Shown: positions 1 through 19,300 of the stretch, in pieces
Numbering within the stretch: the first letter of the stretch is position 1
Layout: every line of letters begins with the position of its first letter
Assembly (NCBI RefSeq): GCF_000002995.4
Contig: NW_025062478.1
Span: 4,750,001-4,814,000 of the forward strand
DNA from: Brugia malayi
Taxonomy: Eukaryota > Nematoda > Chromadorea > Rhabditida > Onchocercidae
Direction: 5' to 3'
Length of the DNA: 64,000 nucleotides
Translations under genes and position numbers: made by a program
The notes under the pieces: generated by a model
The model's input: the letters and a program-made list of their open reading frames with translations, nothing else
Told to the model about the DNA's origin: nothing
The model's database searches: none

Positions 1-128
1 CAACATGAGATACATGGAAAGCAGATAAATATAATCGTGTATTTTGTGTGCTAATTTTTAAAGCTTTTTTATCAGCAGTAATAAAAAGGAAAAACAGAAA
101 ATAAACAATATCAAAACAGCTAACTTAC

Positions 129-327
129 CGCTAGCTAAAAAATTTTCATCCGTTGATGCCTCAATAGCATTTACACAACCGTAATGACCTTTGACATCCT
201 TTTGATAAATATCTCTGTTGGGAAGATCAAGAAATGGAAATTCCCAAGAGTTGTGTACATTTTGGCCAAACTCTTTACGACGAAAAAAACCACTAACAAC
301 ATGTTGCTTCTTACCTATACCCACCAT
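129..327 (-). CDS. DCAF5-like WD40 protein, first coding exon (partial gene)
   Basis: This is the first coding exon of a minus-strand gene that continues off the left edge. It starts at an ATG at 327 and ends at a good donor (G|GTAAGTTA) at 129/128 after 66 codons plus one base. The sequence DIYQKDVKGHYGCVNAIE matches the start of the first WD repeat of vertebrate DCAF5 (NLYKKDLLGHFGCVNAIEFS), and a basic segment of about 40 residues before it has a similar length and layout. DCAF5-family proteins are WD40 substrate receptors of the CUL4-DDB1 ubiquitin ligase. Only about 65 residues are visible, so DCAF5 rests on this N-terminal match. An in-frame stop at 352-354 shows the exon does not extend much further upstream. 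An ATG start is preferred over a splice acceptor because no pyrimidine tract precedes the frame. Confidence 0.72.
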
Positions 328-1828
328 ACCTTCGAAAAATTCGGCCAACTTCTATCGCTATCACTTTGCAGACAGTTCCTAAAAAGAAATTTGAAGGAAT
401 TTAGCATTCTGATAACTAACACACAGAAAAATACGCAATATTGAAGTACACTACGAAATTCAGATCATTGATTGCGCAAAAGGGAAAAGATGTAATAATA
501 TTAACAATAATAATAATTAATAATTAATAACAACAATAATCAAGGATTAATAATAATAATTAAGAATTAATAATAACAATAATTAATAAGAATAATAATA
601 AATGATGATAACAATAAATAATAACAAATAATAATGACAGCAACAATAACAATGACAACAACAGCAGTAACAATAACAGCACCAAGAAAGTGTGACTAAA
701 CTAGCCTTTGTCTATTTCAGAAGTTTTCGTTTCTGTATAAAACAAAAGTGGTCAGTACTGATAAAACAAAATGGATAACCTCTGATTTGAGTAATAACCG
801 AAAGAACAAATACAGCAGTGAAAATGTTCAGCAATCTATGTATAACGCATCACGAAGTATTCCAATTCGCAAATCACAAATCGATAAACAGGGAGAGAAG
901 AGAATTAAGAGAGAAAGAAGAGATGCATCTCATTGAATTTTACGCCCCACTTTTAACTCTCAAAGTATTACCACTTCAATAAGTCACCAGAACGAACACA
1001 TCCTGAACTTCATAACAACTGTCAGGAAAGAAACAGTGTGACACATGTCCTCAATTACCTCTCGCACAAAGTGCGACATTTATAGGTAATAGAGACAGCT
1101 GACATTTGAACTGAAATGAAAATTAGAGTAATGCGAAATATTCAATGTAACATTTGTTTCCGGAAATGATCAATCTGAGCAGTGCCAATTTTCGATTTAA
1201 CAATTAGCTGATTAGCATATGGAAATGTGTCGAATTTGACTGAAGACCCAAGCAATACGACATGAAGAGTTCTTCATTTCTCTTAAGCTAACCATTCCAG
1301 TTTCACAACAATCCCTCAAGAGAAGACGAAGAAACCTAACAAATAGTATAAGATTGTTTGTTGTTTAGCTATTCAGACCTTTTCCATTTGTTATTTATGG
1401 CTAATTAACACCAGTTACAATTACTCTCAGTCATTTGTCAATTGATGTTATCATGCTTCCTTTTTTTCTGTGGTAGTATTACATCTTTTTCTTCTTAATC
1501 TTTGCGTCATTATTTCTCGAAAATCCCATTAATCTTTTTGATATCGCAATTTTCCTTAATATTTCTTTCATTTGTTGATATTATTCTCTACTTCATTATC
1601 CTTTGCAGTTTTATCAGTGTTTCGAAATTTAATTCCATTTGCTTGCATCATTGTGTTTATTACATTTTGTTGCAATTATTTTAGAGAGTTTATTGGCTCA
1701 TTCTGATGAAATTAGCATTTTCATTATTTTATTTTATTTAGAAATTATTATAGACTTCGAATGTGTCTCAAACGTTATGTATCATTTGAATTCTGGTTTA
1801 ACTTGCAGCACTAATGTACTGATCTATT
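328..1828. promoter_or_regulatory. Divergent intergenic region between the DCAF5-like gene and HDAC11
   Basis: This 1.5 kb separates two divergently transcribed genes, so it probably holds both promoters. About 490-672 is a run of AAT/AAC-type trinucleotides (low complexity). No convincing coding exon is seen; the open frames here have low-complexity composition. No specific promoter element can be assigned from sequence alone. Confidence 0.45.
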
Positions 1829-4085
1829 ATGGCTGAGGAAAGATTCATTGATAATAGCGATCGAAGCTCCATCGAAAAACCACTGGCAGACAGGTTTGTT
1901 TAACCATAACCATGAAGAAGGTTGATTAACTAATCAGTTTTGCTATGCGTTATATCAGCACTAGTAAAAATGTACTAATTGGTTGATTGGATGATTCGAT
2001 GATACTGGTAATGAAATTTATTTTTAAAATTCGGATTTAAAAGATTGATTGATTATTCAGTTATTTTTCTTTAAACAGACAATTAACCGCTGTGAAAGCA
2101 TCAAAGTTATACAAGGAAATTGAACGAGGTCAATTACCCATTGTATATCATCCAGTTTATAATATATCATTTTGTGGGATCGAACGGTGCCATCCATTTG
2201 ATTCACGTAAATGGGGACGTGTTTATGAGACATTGTTGCGTAAGTTTCATCATATATTACTTGATCGAATAGTTTTTATTGCACTTTTAAGAAAAATCCT
2301 GAAAGTTAAAATTATTTTCACCTTATAGATATTTAAACTATTAATCAGTGAGTCAGTAATGTTCACTGTTATATTGGCTTTAGCTTATGTCTTCACGATA
2401 AATTAATCGCTGAATAGACCCTATCATTTTTTTTTTTTTTCATTCCAGAATCAGGGATGTTTGAAGAAAATCAAACAATAAGGCCACTGGAAGCAAGTAT
2501 GGACGATTTACGTGTTGTGCATTCATCCACCTATCTCTCATCATTATGCTGTCCATGTTATGTTGCAAAAATGGTTGAAGTTACACCTGTTGCACTTATT
2601 CCTCCATGTATTATCAACAAAGTTCTTTTGAAGCCTTTCCGATATCATACTGATAAGTTTGATGAACATACATCGATATATGTTTTTATTATAGTGCACG
2701 ATTATGCTAACTGTCAATTAGTGTTCAATGCATGTTTGTACAGGCAACGCAAAGACTGCATTAAATGCATCGGTGCATACATGTTAAAAAATGCACATTG
2801 TTTTAATGTCGCACTGTTTGAAGTTGCACAAATGGACAATATTCCTTTTCATTTGAAGGCGGCACAATATTGGCAGCCAAGCTTGCACTAACATCCGGTT
2901 GGGCAATAAATATTGGTGGTGGTTTCCATCATGCAAGTCGTTCAAAGGGTGGAGGTTTTTGTATTTATGCTGATATCACCTTGGCACTAACATTCTTATT
3001 CTCGAATCAATTGATTTCAAAAGCAATGATTGTTGATTTAGATGCTCATCAGGTTATTTCACGTGTACTTTAACTGCATCATCTCTTATCGCTGTTCTGC
3101 ATTTTATCTTACATCGTCTTCCGACTGATTGCATTTTTATTAATTTTCATTGAACTTAAATTCTACTTTGGTTTACAATTCTTTGCTGATCGAAATTATT
3201 TCAGGGTAATGGTCATGAAAATGATTTCAGCGGTGACAGTCGCGTTTATATATTGGATATGTTTAACAGTCGTATTTATCCGCATGATCTGAGAGCAAGA
3301 CGTAAAATCTTTATTCTTTTTCTCTTCAAATGAATGTGTTCATGAAATCAAATATATAATCTTGTAATGTGTGGAAGGAAATTTCTAACGAAGTTTACAC
3401 TGGGAAAGGAGATGCTTTGTAGTCTATGTATTATGTCGGGCTTAGTGTGAATTGTCTTTAAATCAAGAAAATCAAGGAATTTAAATCAAGGAATCCAATA
3501 TTTTAAATATGTTCTTAACATTATGTTAAATTATATGCCTTTTAATTATTATTTAGGTGCTATAAGGAGATCAATTCATCTTCATGTTGGTACACAGGAT
3601 TCAGAATATCTCTCCTTACTTTCAAATAATCTTGAAGATGTCTTGAACGAATTTCAGCCTGATATAATCGTGTATAATGCGGGAACTGATTGTCTTCAAG
3701 GTGATCCACTTGGGTTATTGTCGATATCCTCGAAGGTTGTTGTATTTTTCTTAGTGTTTAGAAATTCTGTTTATGTCAGCTCAAAACACTTCGAAAGCTC
3801 AGAATGTGTCCAGTAGTAGTGTTCAAGTCTAAGTATTTCTTTTTTCTATTTAAAATAGTTTCATTAATGCTAACGGTTTTCTAATGGTTAGAATCAGATC
3901 ATTTCTTGTTGTAGTAATTTTAGGGAATTCGAAAACGTGATGAAATTGTTTTCAAAATGGCTCGTGACAGACATATCCCAGTCGTAATGTTACTTAGTGG
4001 TGGATATATGCCGAATACGCATGAAGTCATTGCCAAGTCAATCTTGAATTTGTACGATAAAAATTTATTAAGGATAGAACTGTAA
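1829..4085 (+). CDS. hda-11: Histone deacetylase 11 (class IV HDAC)
   Basis: Seven exons give 353 residues (human HDAC11 has 347): 1829-1893, 2079-2239, 2449-2652, 2859-3052, 3205-3301, 3557-3735 and 3924-4085. The protein is a zinc-dependent deacylase; vertebrate HDAC11 prefers long-chain acyl-lysine. Conserved features include LPIVYHPVYNI near the N terminus and the catalytic pair in GGGFHH (H167, H168). Zinc ligands are D205 and H207 in DLDAH and D285 in NAGTD. The transition-state tyrosine is Y328 in LSGGY. Every junction keeps frame and family alignment. One is odd: exon 3 must end at 2652 and exon 4 start at 2859 to give LKPFRYHT-GGTILAAKL, which makes the intron begin ATAAGT instead of GTAAGT. 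Retaining that intron shifts the frame and stops translation at about 2891. A GT at 2657 does not keep frame. If the A is real, normal splicing is uncertain. Confidence 0.9.
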
Positions 4086-5792
4086 ACGAAACTTCATGTT
4101 ATCCAATTCACTTTTTCTCAGAAAAAAACAGTTTACTGCAATGATATGCTAGTCTTTTATTGTTTTTAAAAAACAATAATTCCATTAAGTAGTCTTTCGT
4201 GTTTTATTACATTTTCTTTTCAAGAGAATCCAAACAAAAAAGTTAGGAAATCGGTATATTACATGTACAGTCCGTAAGTTCAGATTATAAAAGGAGCTCA
4301 AACAACAAGATGTTCACACTAAACATACTATTAATAATGTTGAAATGTAGTTTAAACTGTAAATTATTATACTGTAAATTAACTCGTAAGCAATGTATAT
4401 TTTACCTCATTTATGTACTGCATGTGAGATAAACAGTATTTTTATTTTCTTTTATTGTTAGCGCTCATTTATATGTATAGAAGTGTTGTAAAATTAAACT
4501 AGGATACATGTATGAGGAGAAGGGAAAGGAATGAGAATGAATCGAGGAATGTCAAGATAATTTTGCTTAGTGATGAGATTGAACCATTTGATAGGCATGA
4601 AGCTTGGAACAACTATACATGCTTTGCCCTCATTTTTTTTTAAAAAAAAAATTTTTTTCTCTAAATGAGAAAAAAGCCCCGTGATTCATTTCATTGGTGT
4701 TTTAAAAACATCGCAGAGAGAGATAGGAAGGGCGATAGAAAAGAAAAAACTACAACGAAATAGAGATAAGGGATGGGACCAATCACAGCACATCATTTCG
4801 TACGATACAGTTCTTGATGATCAAACGGAGTGGTATTTTCCATCATGTTTTCGCCATAAATTTTCTAACAGTTTCTTTTTGATAAATTCATACCCAATTC
4901 AATTTGCGACTTAGTGTACTTTGAAAATTCGCTTAAGTGGGAAATCATTGGTGTTAGTAAAGTAACAGGTAATGATACTTGAACTTACAGCTAGCACTAT
5001 TTGATAAGTGATGGATTAGTCGCTGTGATCGGATTTCTCCTACTAAAATTAATATGAGATTATGGGCTCATCAATGACGATTCATTGTAAGACCCAAAAC
5101 TTAGCTGAATTTGATTCAAATTTGAAGATAGCAGAAGATATATTCAATCAATTTAATCTCCATACATTGAATATATATTCGAAGATTATAATATCAATCT
5201 ATTACTGCTTCAAAATCTCTAAATAATAACAACAATTATGGAATTGAACATAACATAACCACAACTCATGATAAATGGATTTTATGATTCCCTCTAATAA
5301 TTCGTAGATATGGTACAGTTTCATTTATAGGCGATAATCATGTCGCCTTAAAGAAATGAAGAAATATTTTTGAATGTGACATCCGAAAAAAGGAATAGAT
5401 TTCATCTTGCTCAAATAATTTAGACATGTTTTATAGATATGAAGTTTTATTATTTCATTAAAATTTTGTTTTACAAAGGAAGTAGCAATTTTTTTTTATG
5501 GAAATGAAACTTGGCTGTGAGAAGTATTTAAATTTATTTTAGTGATGGAAATACACCATAATCAAAGTTTGACAGTGATCTAATTCATTAGATTAAACAA
5601 AACATTTTAATCAATAAAATGATTGAAACCAATGTATGAAGGCAATACTTTTTATTAATTAAAAATATCATTAAGTCTTGTTACTCTTTCACCACTTTTC
5701 GATGTTAATTAAACGCAGCAGCGCTAATGGACTGCTTGCATATCAAACAGTTAGCATATTACTGTTAATAAAATTCTTCAATGTATTTTCAG
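4086..5792. other. HDAC11 3' flank and spacer
   Basis: No recognised gene is seen. An uninterrupted plus-strand frame of 77 codons lies at about 4681-4914, with polar composition in its first 60 residues and higher G+C than the neighbours. It has no recognisable family, no clear ATG and no matching splice context, so it is only a weak exon candidate. A 26-bp segment at 5348-5373 recurs exactly at 13754-13779. Confidence 0.4.
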
Positions 5793-5968
5793 AATTGATT
5801 GTCCAAGGCCAATATCAGCAGGTTTTGTCTGGCTAAATTTAGGTCCAGACCTACCTGTCGATATTGCCCGCGGGCAGTCACGTACCTTATTGTATCCTCA
5901 TATTTCAATTCGCAGGAAAAGAAATCTAATATGGTTATTACAAAAATACGTCACATTGCTTATCACAG
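5793..5968 (+). CDS. Orphan internal exon, unrecognised protein
   Basis: This stretch looks like a true internal exon. A strong acceptor (ATGTATTTTCAG) precedes 5793, a frame of 58 complete codons follows, and a donor (ACAG|GTTGAAA) follows 5968; the frame stops immediately inside the downstream intron. The G+C content is visibly higher than its surroundings and the residues are mixed rather than low complexity, for example FVWLNLGPDLPVDIARGQ and ISIRRKRNLIWLLQKY. No other exon that joins it in phase was found nearby. I do not recognise the family. It could be one exon of a gene with long introns, an unannotated small gene, or a fragment of a dead gene. The frame in the opposite direction is less convincing. 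Confidence 0.4.
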
Positions 5969-6757
5969 GTTGAAACTTCCATTTGACCTTGAATAATTTT
6001 AATGTTAGCATACGCTAATGGCACTTCTCTAAGTTGATGGAACAGTTTTCGATTTTTTGTTTTATTATAGTTTATATCTCGACATATAGTATAGAGTGCG
6101 ATTCCAATTTATAGTGCTCTGGAAAATTTGATAGCTTAGGCAATAGTTTTTCCATCGTAATGGCTAGGAGGTGCAATTAATTGATTTTATTTTTTAGATC
6201 GAAATTTTCTATTTTTTGCTTCATTAAGGCTACTTTCAATCTTACAAATCTGTTAGGTTGTTAGTTCATAATGTACAGTTAGTGTCATAAAATTGAACAG
6301 TAACAGACAAAAAAATTTTACATGGAACACTAAGCTATGTATGATGTCATTGGCTAGCAATATACTTAGACTTATTTACCGTTTTATTGAATATGTCCTC
6401 TTCAGGAGAAATACATCGAAGCTCATCGGAGCATCATTTCATGGATGAATAATTTGTGGGAAAAATCCCTTATTATTATTATATTGTTATTAATTATTAT
6501 TATTATTATTTTAATTATTATTATTATTATCAATTATTACTATTATTAGCTTATTATTGTTACTACTTTTACAAAAAAAAAAAAAAAAACACACACACAC
6601 AATTAATGACGACATTCATAATAATGATGATAAAAACAATCATGATAATAATGATGAATTTTGTTAATAATAATTATTTGTTAGAAAAGTTGCTTTTTTA
6701 AAGTCCTTAGCATTGTTCATTAAAAAAAGGAATTGTGGGAAATCATTTTGATATTAT
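5969..6757. repeat. Spacer with simple repeats
   Basis: Low-complexity DNA downstream of the minus-strand globin gene. About 6469-6550 is ATT/AAT-rich, followed by an A-tract and a short CA run ending near 6600. The open frame through this run encodes only tyrosine/leucine repeats and is not a gene. Confidence 0.7.
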
Positions 6758-8186
6758 TCATATTTCAACATTTTTATTTCGGATTTTCATCACTTCTGTT
6801 CGACATGCTTCCTCCATTCGTTGCAAAATTAACTGAATGACAGTTTTATAAATTGCATCCATGTTATCCGTGTAACGTTCACCAAGGATTAGTTTTACTG
6901 AATATAGAAATGGATTTTCCATTTTCTGAAATATTTTCCCAGAAAAAAAAAAACATCATTAATGTTGTTTTCTTGAAAGTTAAAATGCTATTATCAATAT
7001 GACGCTAATCAATATTTGCTTAATTATGTAACCTGTTCTTTCATATCGTTCATTTACCGAATAAACCGAAAATTTTTTAATATGACATTTCAACTTTTGT
7101 AAGTAACAAATTTATGTTACTGAAAAAGTTCCGAATAAAACCGTTACTAAACTAGTAGCAAGTAAAGGAATAACTTGCCCAGAACATTTCCGGTCTAAAT
7201 GCTCCTCTGTGAGCATGTTGTCTTCCATTATTTTCGAGCAACATAAAAAATGCATCAGCATTTTCGATCTGACTGCAAAATTTCTAATTTTAATTTGAGA
7301 AATGAAATATTTCTGCTTTTAGGTACCTTCCAAAATTTTTTTTTTTTTTTTTGGATAATGATTAAAAGGGTAGAAAAATATTGCATTGAATACTAGTGAA
7401 TAGCATTTTCTATTACGCTGCATGAAAAAGAAATCAAAAAATAATTTGAGAAAGTTAAATCAAATTTCAGCAACAATAGTTTACGTCTTCAACGATATTA
7501 GTAGGTAATCCATCATACATTATTCTAAATTACTCTGAATGATAGATTTATCTGTTTGATGAAAAGTTAACCAATGAGAATTACCTTATTGCTTTTCCAA
7601 TGAATTTCATAACCGCAGCGCCATGGGCACTTAAGCGCTCATCGCTTGCCTGCTTTTCTTTCGCTGTATTAGCAATATTTCGGAAATTAAAAAATTCGTA
7701 GTATTCTGGGTGTTCTGTCAGCATCCTGCAGAAACAGAAAAAATTGTATCAAATTGCTTAACTAAAAAATTCATTAACAAGAAGTGATTCAATACCAGTT
7801 CGATTAATTTTGATCTTTAATTTTCATCTAAGTATTTGTTTCAAATTCCTCGTTAATAAAATTGAAATTAATAAAATTTTAAATCAAGCAATCAAAGGAA
7901 TGATAATCATTGCTTTGATTATTTGAATTATGCATTATATTGAGTAATGCTAGAATAAAACTACATAATTGTGATTGATAAGTTACTTCAGGAACATTTC
8001 AATACCAGCAGTGGTGACATCGCGTTCAATACCTTTCCAATTCTTGATTAAAACAAATTTTTGCTTCCTAGTCAGTGGTATTCTTGAATCATTAAATTCA
8101 TCATTGACCGATTTAGCATTTGATTTGCAATACTGATCGGATATATTTACCGGAATTTCATTCCGACCAAAACATAAACACTTCAT
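6758..8186 (-). CDS. Nematode globin, copy 1
   Basis: Four minus-strand exons give 200 residues: 7987-8186, 7585-7725, 7179-7272 and 6758-6925. The globin fold markers are present: helix A Trp (KNWKG, W50), CD1 Phe F79 in HPEYYEFFNF, distal E7 His H101 (LSAHGAAV), proximal F8 His H133 (GRQHAHRG), and the helix G/H segment SVKLILGERYTDNM. It should bind heme; O2 storage, sensing or redox roles cannot be separated here. The N terminus (MKCLCFG) is followed by about 30 polar residues. Closely spaced cysteines suggest lipid anchoring by inference, and no signal peptide is seen. The third intron begins GCAAGT at 7178, so it is a GC-AG intron. The start is the first ATG matching the paralogue; a TA repeat lies just upstream. 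Introns interrupt at the same codons as in copy 2 at 14.7-16.4 kb. Confidence 0.9.
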
Positions 8187-8222
8187 CCGGTATTTATATA
8201 ACCAATTTTCTAGATGAATTTT

Positions 8223-8250
8223 GTATATATATATATATATATATATATAA
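8223..8250. repeat. TA dinucleotide repeat upstream of globin copy 1
   Basis: A run of about 13-14 TA units lies 40-60 bases upstream of the start codon of globin copy 1, in the probable 5' UTR or promoter. It is likely to vary in length between individuals. Confidence 0.85.
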
Positions 8251-14687
<6,437 letters not shown>

Positions 14688-16376
14688 TTAATCTTTTGCT
14701 ATTTGTCCGTTCTTTAATTCACTTTCGCAGCCTTTTTCCAATTCTGATAGTATTATTGTTATCACTGTTTTATAAATTGAATGCATATTATCGGTGTAAC
14801 GCTCACCCAATATTAATTTCACCGAATGTAGAAATGGTTCTTCCATTACCTTAAGAAGGTATAAATAACATAAATTCTTCTTTTCTTTTAGTTTATGAAT
14901 TGAATTGGTAAAGTGAAAGTGACTGCTATTTGTAAAAAGAATCGATTGATATTTTAAATCTTTGAATAATTCCAATTATCGTACCGAAATGCCAAATGAT
15001 CTTAATTAGTGCATCGAAATGTTAAGTAGTCAACAATTTATTGATATCCATAATGTTTTCGTCATTACTTTTATCACAACTTCATCAATATCATATCATT
15101 TATTATTACTGTTATTACACAAATATCTCTTCTCTTCTTCAAAGATTTCTTCCATTAAAGAAAGCTAATATTTGCTTTTCAACACTGATATAATTATTGT
15201 AAATCAAATTACCCAAAACAACTCCGGTTTGAAATATTTTTTGTGTGCATGATAGCGACCATTCTGATTGATTAATTCGAAAAATTTTTCAGTATTTCCA
15301 ATGTTACTGAAATTGCCATTGTGTAATAAATTTTATTGAATTGCTAATAGTATATATAATTCTGAAATTTCAGAATGTAATGCAGAATTTTTAATAAATC
15401 TATGATTCATCGTTAGCATTGATGATGTTGGATCAGTATGTATGATAGGAATTGTGAATGTGATAGTGCAATACTGATAGGAATGATCAGTGTTGTTTAC
15501 AAGAAAAGTGCTATCATTAAATTTAGATAGAAAATGATGATATAACTAACGAAATCACTTGACCAAGAAATTTCATGACAGATTCACCGTGTAACCTTAA
15601 ACATTCATCCATCCGTTTTTTCTCCTCGCATGAAGTGGCAATACTATGAAATGGAAACATTTTATAGTATTCCGGATGTAATGATAGCATCCTGAAATTT
15701 ATACTATAAAAATGTTTGATTCTTATATTAATTTAAATTCATTTTGCGGAGTAACCTAACATATCCCTTACATATAAGCATTTAACTTTAATGAAACAGT
15801 TAATATGCAACATTAATAGCACAGGTAAATTAGTAATGGTTAAAGTTAAAGTTGAATTCAGATGATATCAGTAAAGAATGACGAAATGTAGAATTGATAA
15901 TTAATGATGAAAATTAAAAAATATTATTTTTAATTACAATTACAAGGAAATAACCGTTTATCTTATCATTATCGATTTCATAACACAAAATGAATTTGCA
16001 GTGATGAAAAGGAAAAAGATTTGCAGAATGAATGAAATGAATGGAATAAGAATGTGGAAATGCGGAGGATAAGTGATAATTCAATCGTTTTGATATGATC
16101 AGATGATAAGAAGTCTCTTAAAATGTCCCATGTGGTGTTGATTGACGAGAAAAAGGAATCAAAAATTTACTTCAAGAACATTTCAACGCCAGCTGCACTA
16201 ACTTCCCGATCGATACCTTTCCAATTTTTTGTCAACACATATTTTTGCTTCTGTGTTAGCGGTATTCGTGGATCGTCATTTTTTGTTCCACAATTTTGCG
16301 CCCTCACAATGGGTGTCACTGAGGCATCGCAAGAATTTGCTGTCCCTGATTTCGAGCAAAAACAACGGCATAGCAT
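14688..16376 (-). CDS. Nematode globin, copy 2 (paralogue of copy 1)
   Basis: Four minus-strand exons give 200 residues: 16171-16376, 15551-15691, 15213-15306 and 14688-14849. Exons 2 and 3 are exactly the same length (141 and 94 bases) as in copy 1, and all three introns have the same phase and position. Heme-pocket residues are kept: CD1 F81 (YYKMFPF), E7 H103 (LRLHGES) and F8 H135 (GRYHAHKK). The C-terminal block SVKLILGERYTDNM is identical to copy 1. The N terminus, MLCRCFCSKSG, has cysteines at 3, 5 and 7, with more at 16 and 29, so the cysteine cluster is stronger than in copy 1. All introns here start with GT, including the third. The pair clearly arose by duplication but has diverged well outside the core, so the event is not recent. 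Membrane association through acylated cysteines is an inference. Confidence 0.9.
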
Positions 16377-19300
16377 TGTTACGTTGAAAATTATCCTAGA
16401 ATTTCTGAAAATGATGTTATGAATGCTTCAGTTCAAATTGTTGTAACATATTTGCATAATAATAACGTTTCTTAAATAATATTGTGGTGTTTACTCTCAA
16501 ATTTGATTTTCAGATTTATTTAAATTCGATCATTTAGAATAGCATTAATTATTTATGTATACTTAATTATTTAATGAAATATTTTCAATTTTTCTAATTT
16601 TACTTCAAATACATAATAATCAATCGTATGATCGTAGAAAAAAGTTTAATTAAACAATGCTGCTCTTATTATCTACTTATTATTGCCATTATTACTGCGT
16701 TCAGAGGATAAGTAAAACAAAAAGGAAAACAAGAAATATTCAAGAGAATGGAAAGGAAAAAACTAAATTAAAAGTTTCATAGCCTGAATTTTGCTGCAAA
16801 TTTTCTAATTATTGTTAAATTTTTTGGTGCTGCAATATCTGAACACAATTTTCTGTTCTTTTTCAGAGTTTTTGAAATCAATTTCAATCAAATTTCTATT
16901 GTTTCACTTTTTTTCTCATACTAATCAAATTTTATGATGCTTTAATAAATGATGCACTTTTTTTTTTTTCATTATTATTTTATAAAAACTTTTTCCATTT
17001 TTTTTCATACTTACCAAATTTTACAAATGAAGTTACGATGGATGCATTTAATTTGCTTAGTAATTTTTTTTTTTTAATTCCACTAAATAAGATTTTTATA
17101 AAAGTAAAAGAAAAAATTGTAAAGGAAAAATCAAAAGCTATAATAGAGAAAATATACGACCGATAATTAGCTCTAACATTTTCATGAAAAAAACCATCTG
17201 TTCCACTTGTAGCTATTATAGCTAAGAAAAAAAATTTTTTTTTTTTTTTGTAGTTAGGTAGTAAAAAGCAAAATGTTAAGTAAGTCAATTTCGCTCCTTC
17301 TATTGCATGTCTAATTAAATTTTAATTCACACTGGAAAAGACGAACAATGATCCTTAGCAAATATTTAAATATCGATAATACGAAAAATTATTGTTATTG
17401 ATTATACACTTATACTAATTATATTATCATCCACCTAATCACTGCTAATATCATCGTTTAATTTCTGATAATATTATCATTTATCCTTTGACAATATCTG
17501 TCTACAAAAATTTCATTAATTCTATTATTACTTATTTGTGAAAAATAAGTCTGCAAAGTGTATTACTGAAAATGCATTTATTAGATGCAGCGTTTAAGTT
17601 GTTATGTTAACTTTTAAAAATAAAAATAAGTAAATAACAAATGATATGTTGCACCTGCATATCAACCACTAATCAGCCATTAACATCAACAAATAAAATT
17701 TAATGACAAGAAGGAAGCAAATGCTACCTAACTTCATTTTCGCTTTTCGCTATTAAATGTTGAAAAAGAGAGTACTGAAGTAATTATCTGTGTTATTTAT
17801 TATCAGCCGTAACTTCTAATTTTATCTTTACCATATTTTATTGGCCCTAAAAAATTTTATTCATTGCATTTACTAGTAAAGTGCGAAAGTAAAGTAACTT
17901 AATGCATTTATGTGTCACAAAGGAATAAGTATAAAATTTTAAATGGCAATGTATTTGAGTAAACAAAATGACCAATCAAATTACATTCACCTATGATAAC
18001 TTTATTTGATATTATAATATTTGATTAGCACAAAATAGAAAAGAAAAAGAAAAATGAAATAAGAAACTAAATAACCAGTTATCAAAGCTAATTTAAAAGA
18101 ATATTAAAATGAATACAACACATTTTCAGTATCACATTATTGTAAAATTTAGAAATAAATTAAATATTTAGTAAGCAAAACAATGAATATTCTAGTGATA
18201 TTATTTATGCTTGCTAAAACATAAAAAATGAGAAATTTTTTTTTCAATATCAGCTGTTTATTGAAGAAATTTCAAATCTGAAATTTGAAAACTAGAAAGT
18301 AATCAAACCAAGTGACAGAAATGCCCGGTAACGAATATGAATTTGCAATTTTATATGCGATTTATCGCAGTTCCTGTGGAAATATGATATTATCAGGAAA
18401 ACGAAACTGATAATATGAATGAAGAACAACAGAAATAGTACTAAGAGTTGTGGTACTAATGACTGTATTATATACGAAGGTTATAATTTTGTTAATTAGT
18501 CATTAGTGGAAGTAGTGCTTTTCTCTTAATTAACCATACAAGCATAGAGGGAAGCAATCAGAAAAGAAGAAAAGGACATTTTCAAGCATTTCATTGCAGT
18601 CTTAAAAGAATTTGTATGAATATAATAGTTAATTCAGGTATTTTAATTTTTTTATTGGATAAAGTTAATGAATAAAGAAAAAAAGAAATGCTAAAACAAA
18701 TTTTTTCGATAAATTAAAAGATAAGTATAAAAAATTGTTTCAGCAAATTAGCTGTTCAGAGCTTCACAAATTCAATTATTAGCAGTAATGATTATGTTGC
18801 ATGAAGACATAAAGCATTTAATAATTACCGTGTGCTGCAGTTTTAAATTTTCCTCCTAATAATTAGGTACTACATTTATGATGAATAAAGAAAGAAAGAT
18901 GTGCTGAAATGAATTTTTTTTTTTTGATAAATTAAGAGGTATGTTTAATTGATAACTGGTTAAAATTTCAGCATTTTTTCATATCTGTTCTTGTAATTAT
19001 CAGCAATTATGATATTGAACGAATACTAATTTATATAAGCACATTTCATATAAGCTGTATAAATTTAAACTTTTCATCTAGCATGTTAAATCATTTAAAG
19101 CTTCTTGAATATTTCATCGTTTTCAAAAAAAAGAAAAATTATTCTTTAGAAAGATAAAAACTTTTGAGGCAAAAATTGCTACATTAACAATTCATTCAAT
19201 TTTTCATTTAAAATTTGTGCTTCAAGTTTTTCCTATGAAAAATTATATTTCAAAATGCTGTAAAACCGTTTATTTAAAAGGTATTTATATGATTTAATGT

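Noticed and set aside
16123..16422. Plus-strand open frame of 99 codons at globin copy 2
   Set aside because: It is the antisense of globin exon 1, where the minus-strand reading shows clear globin residues.
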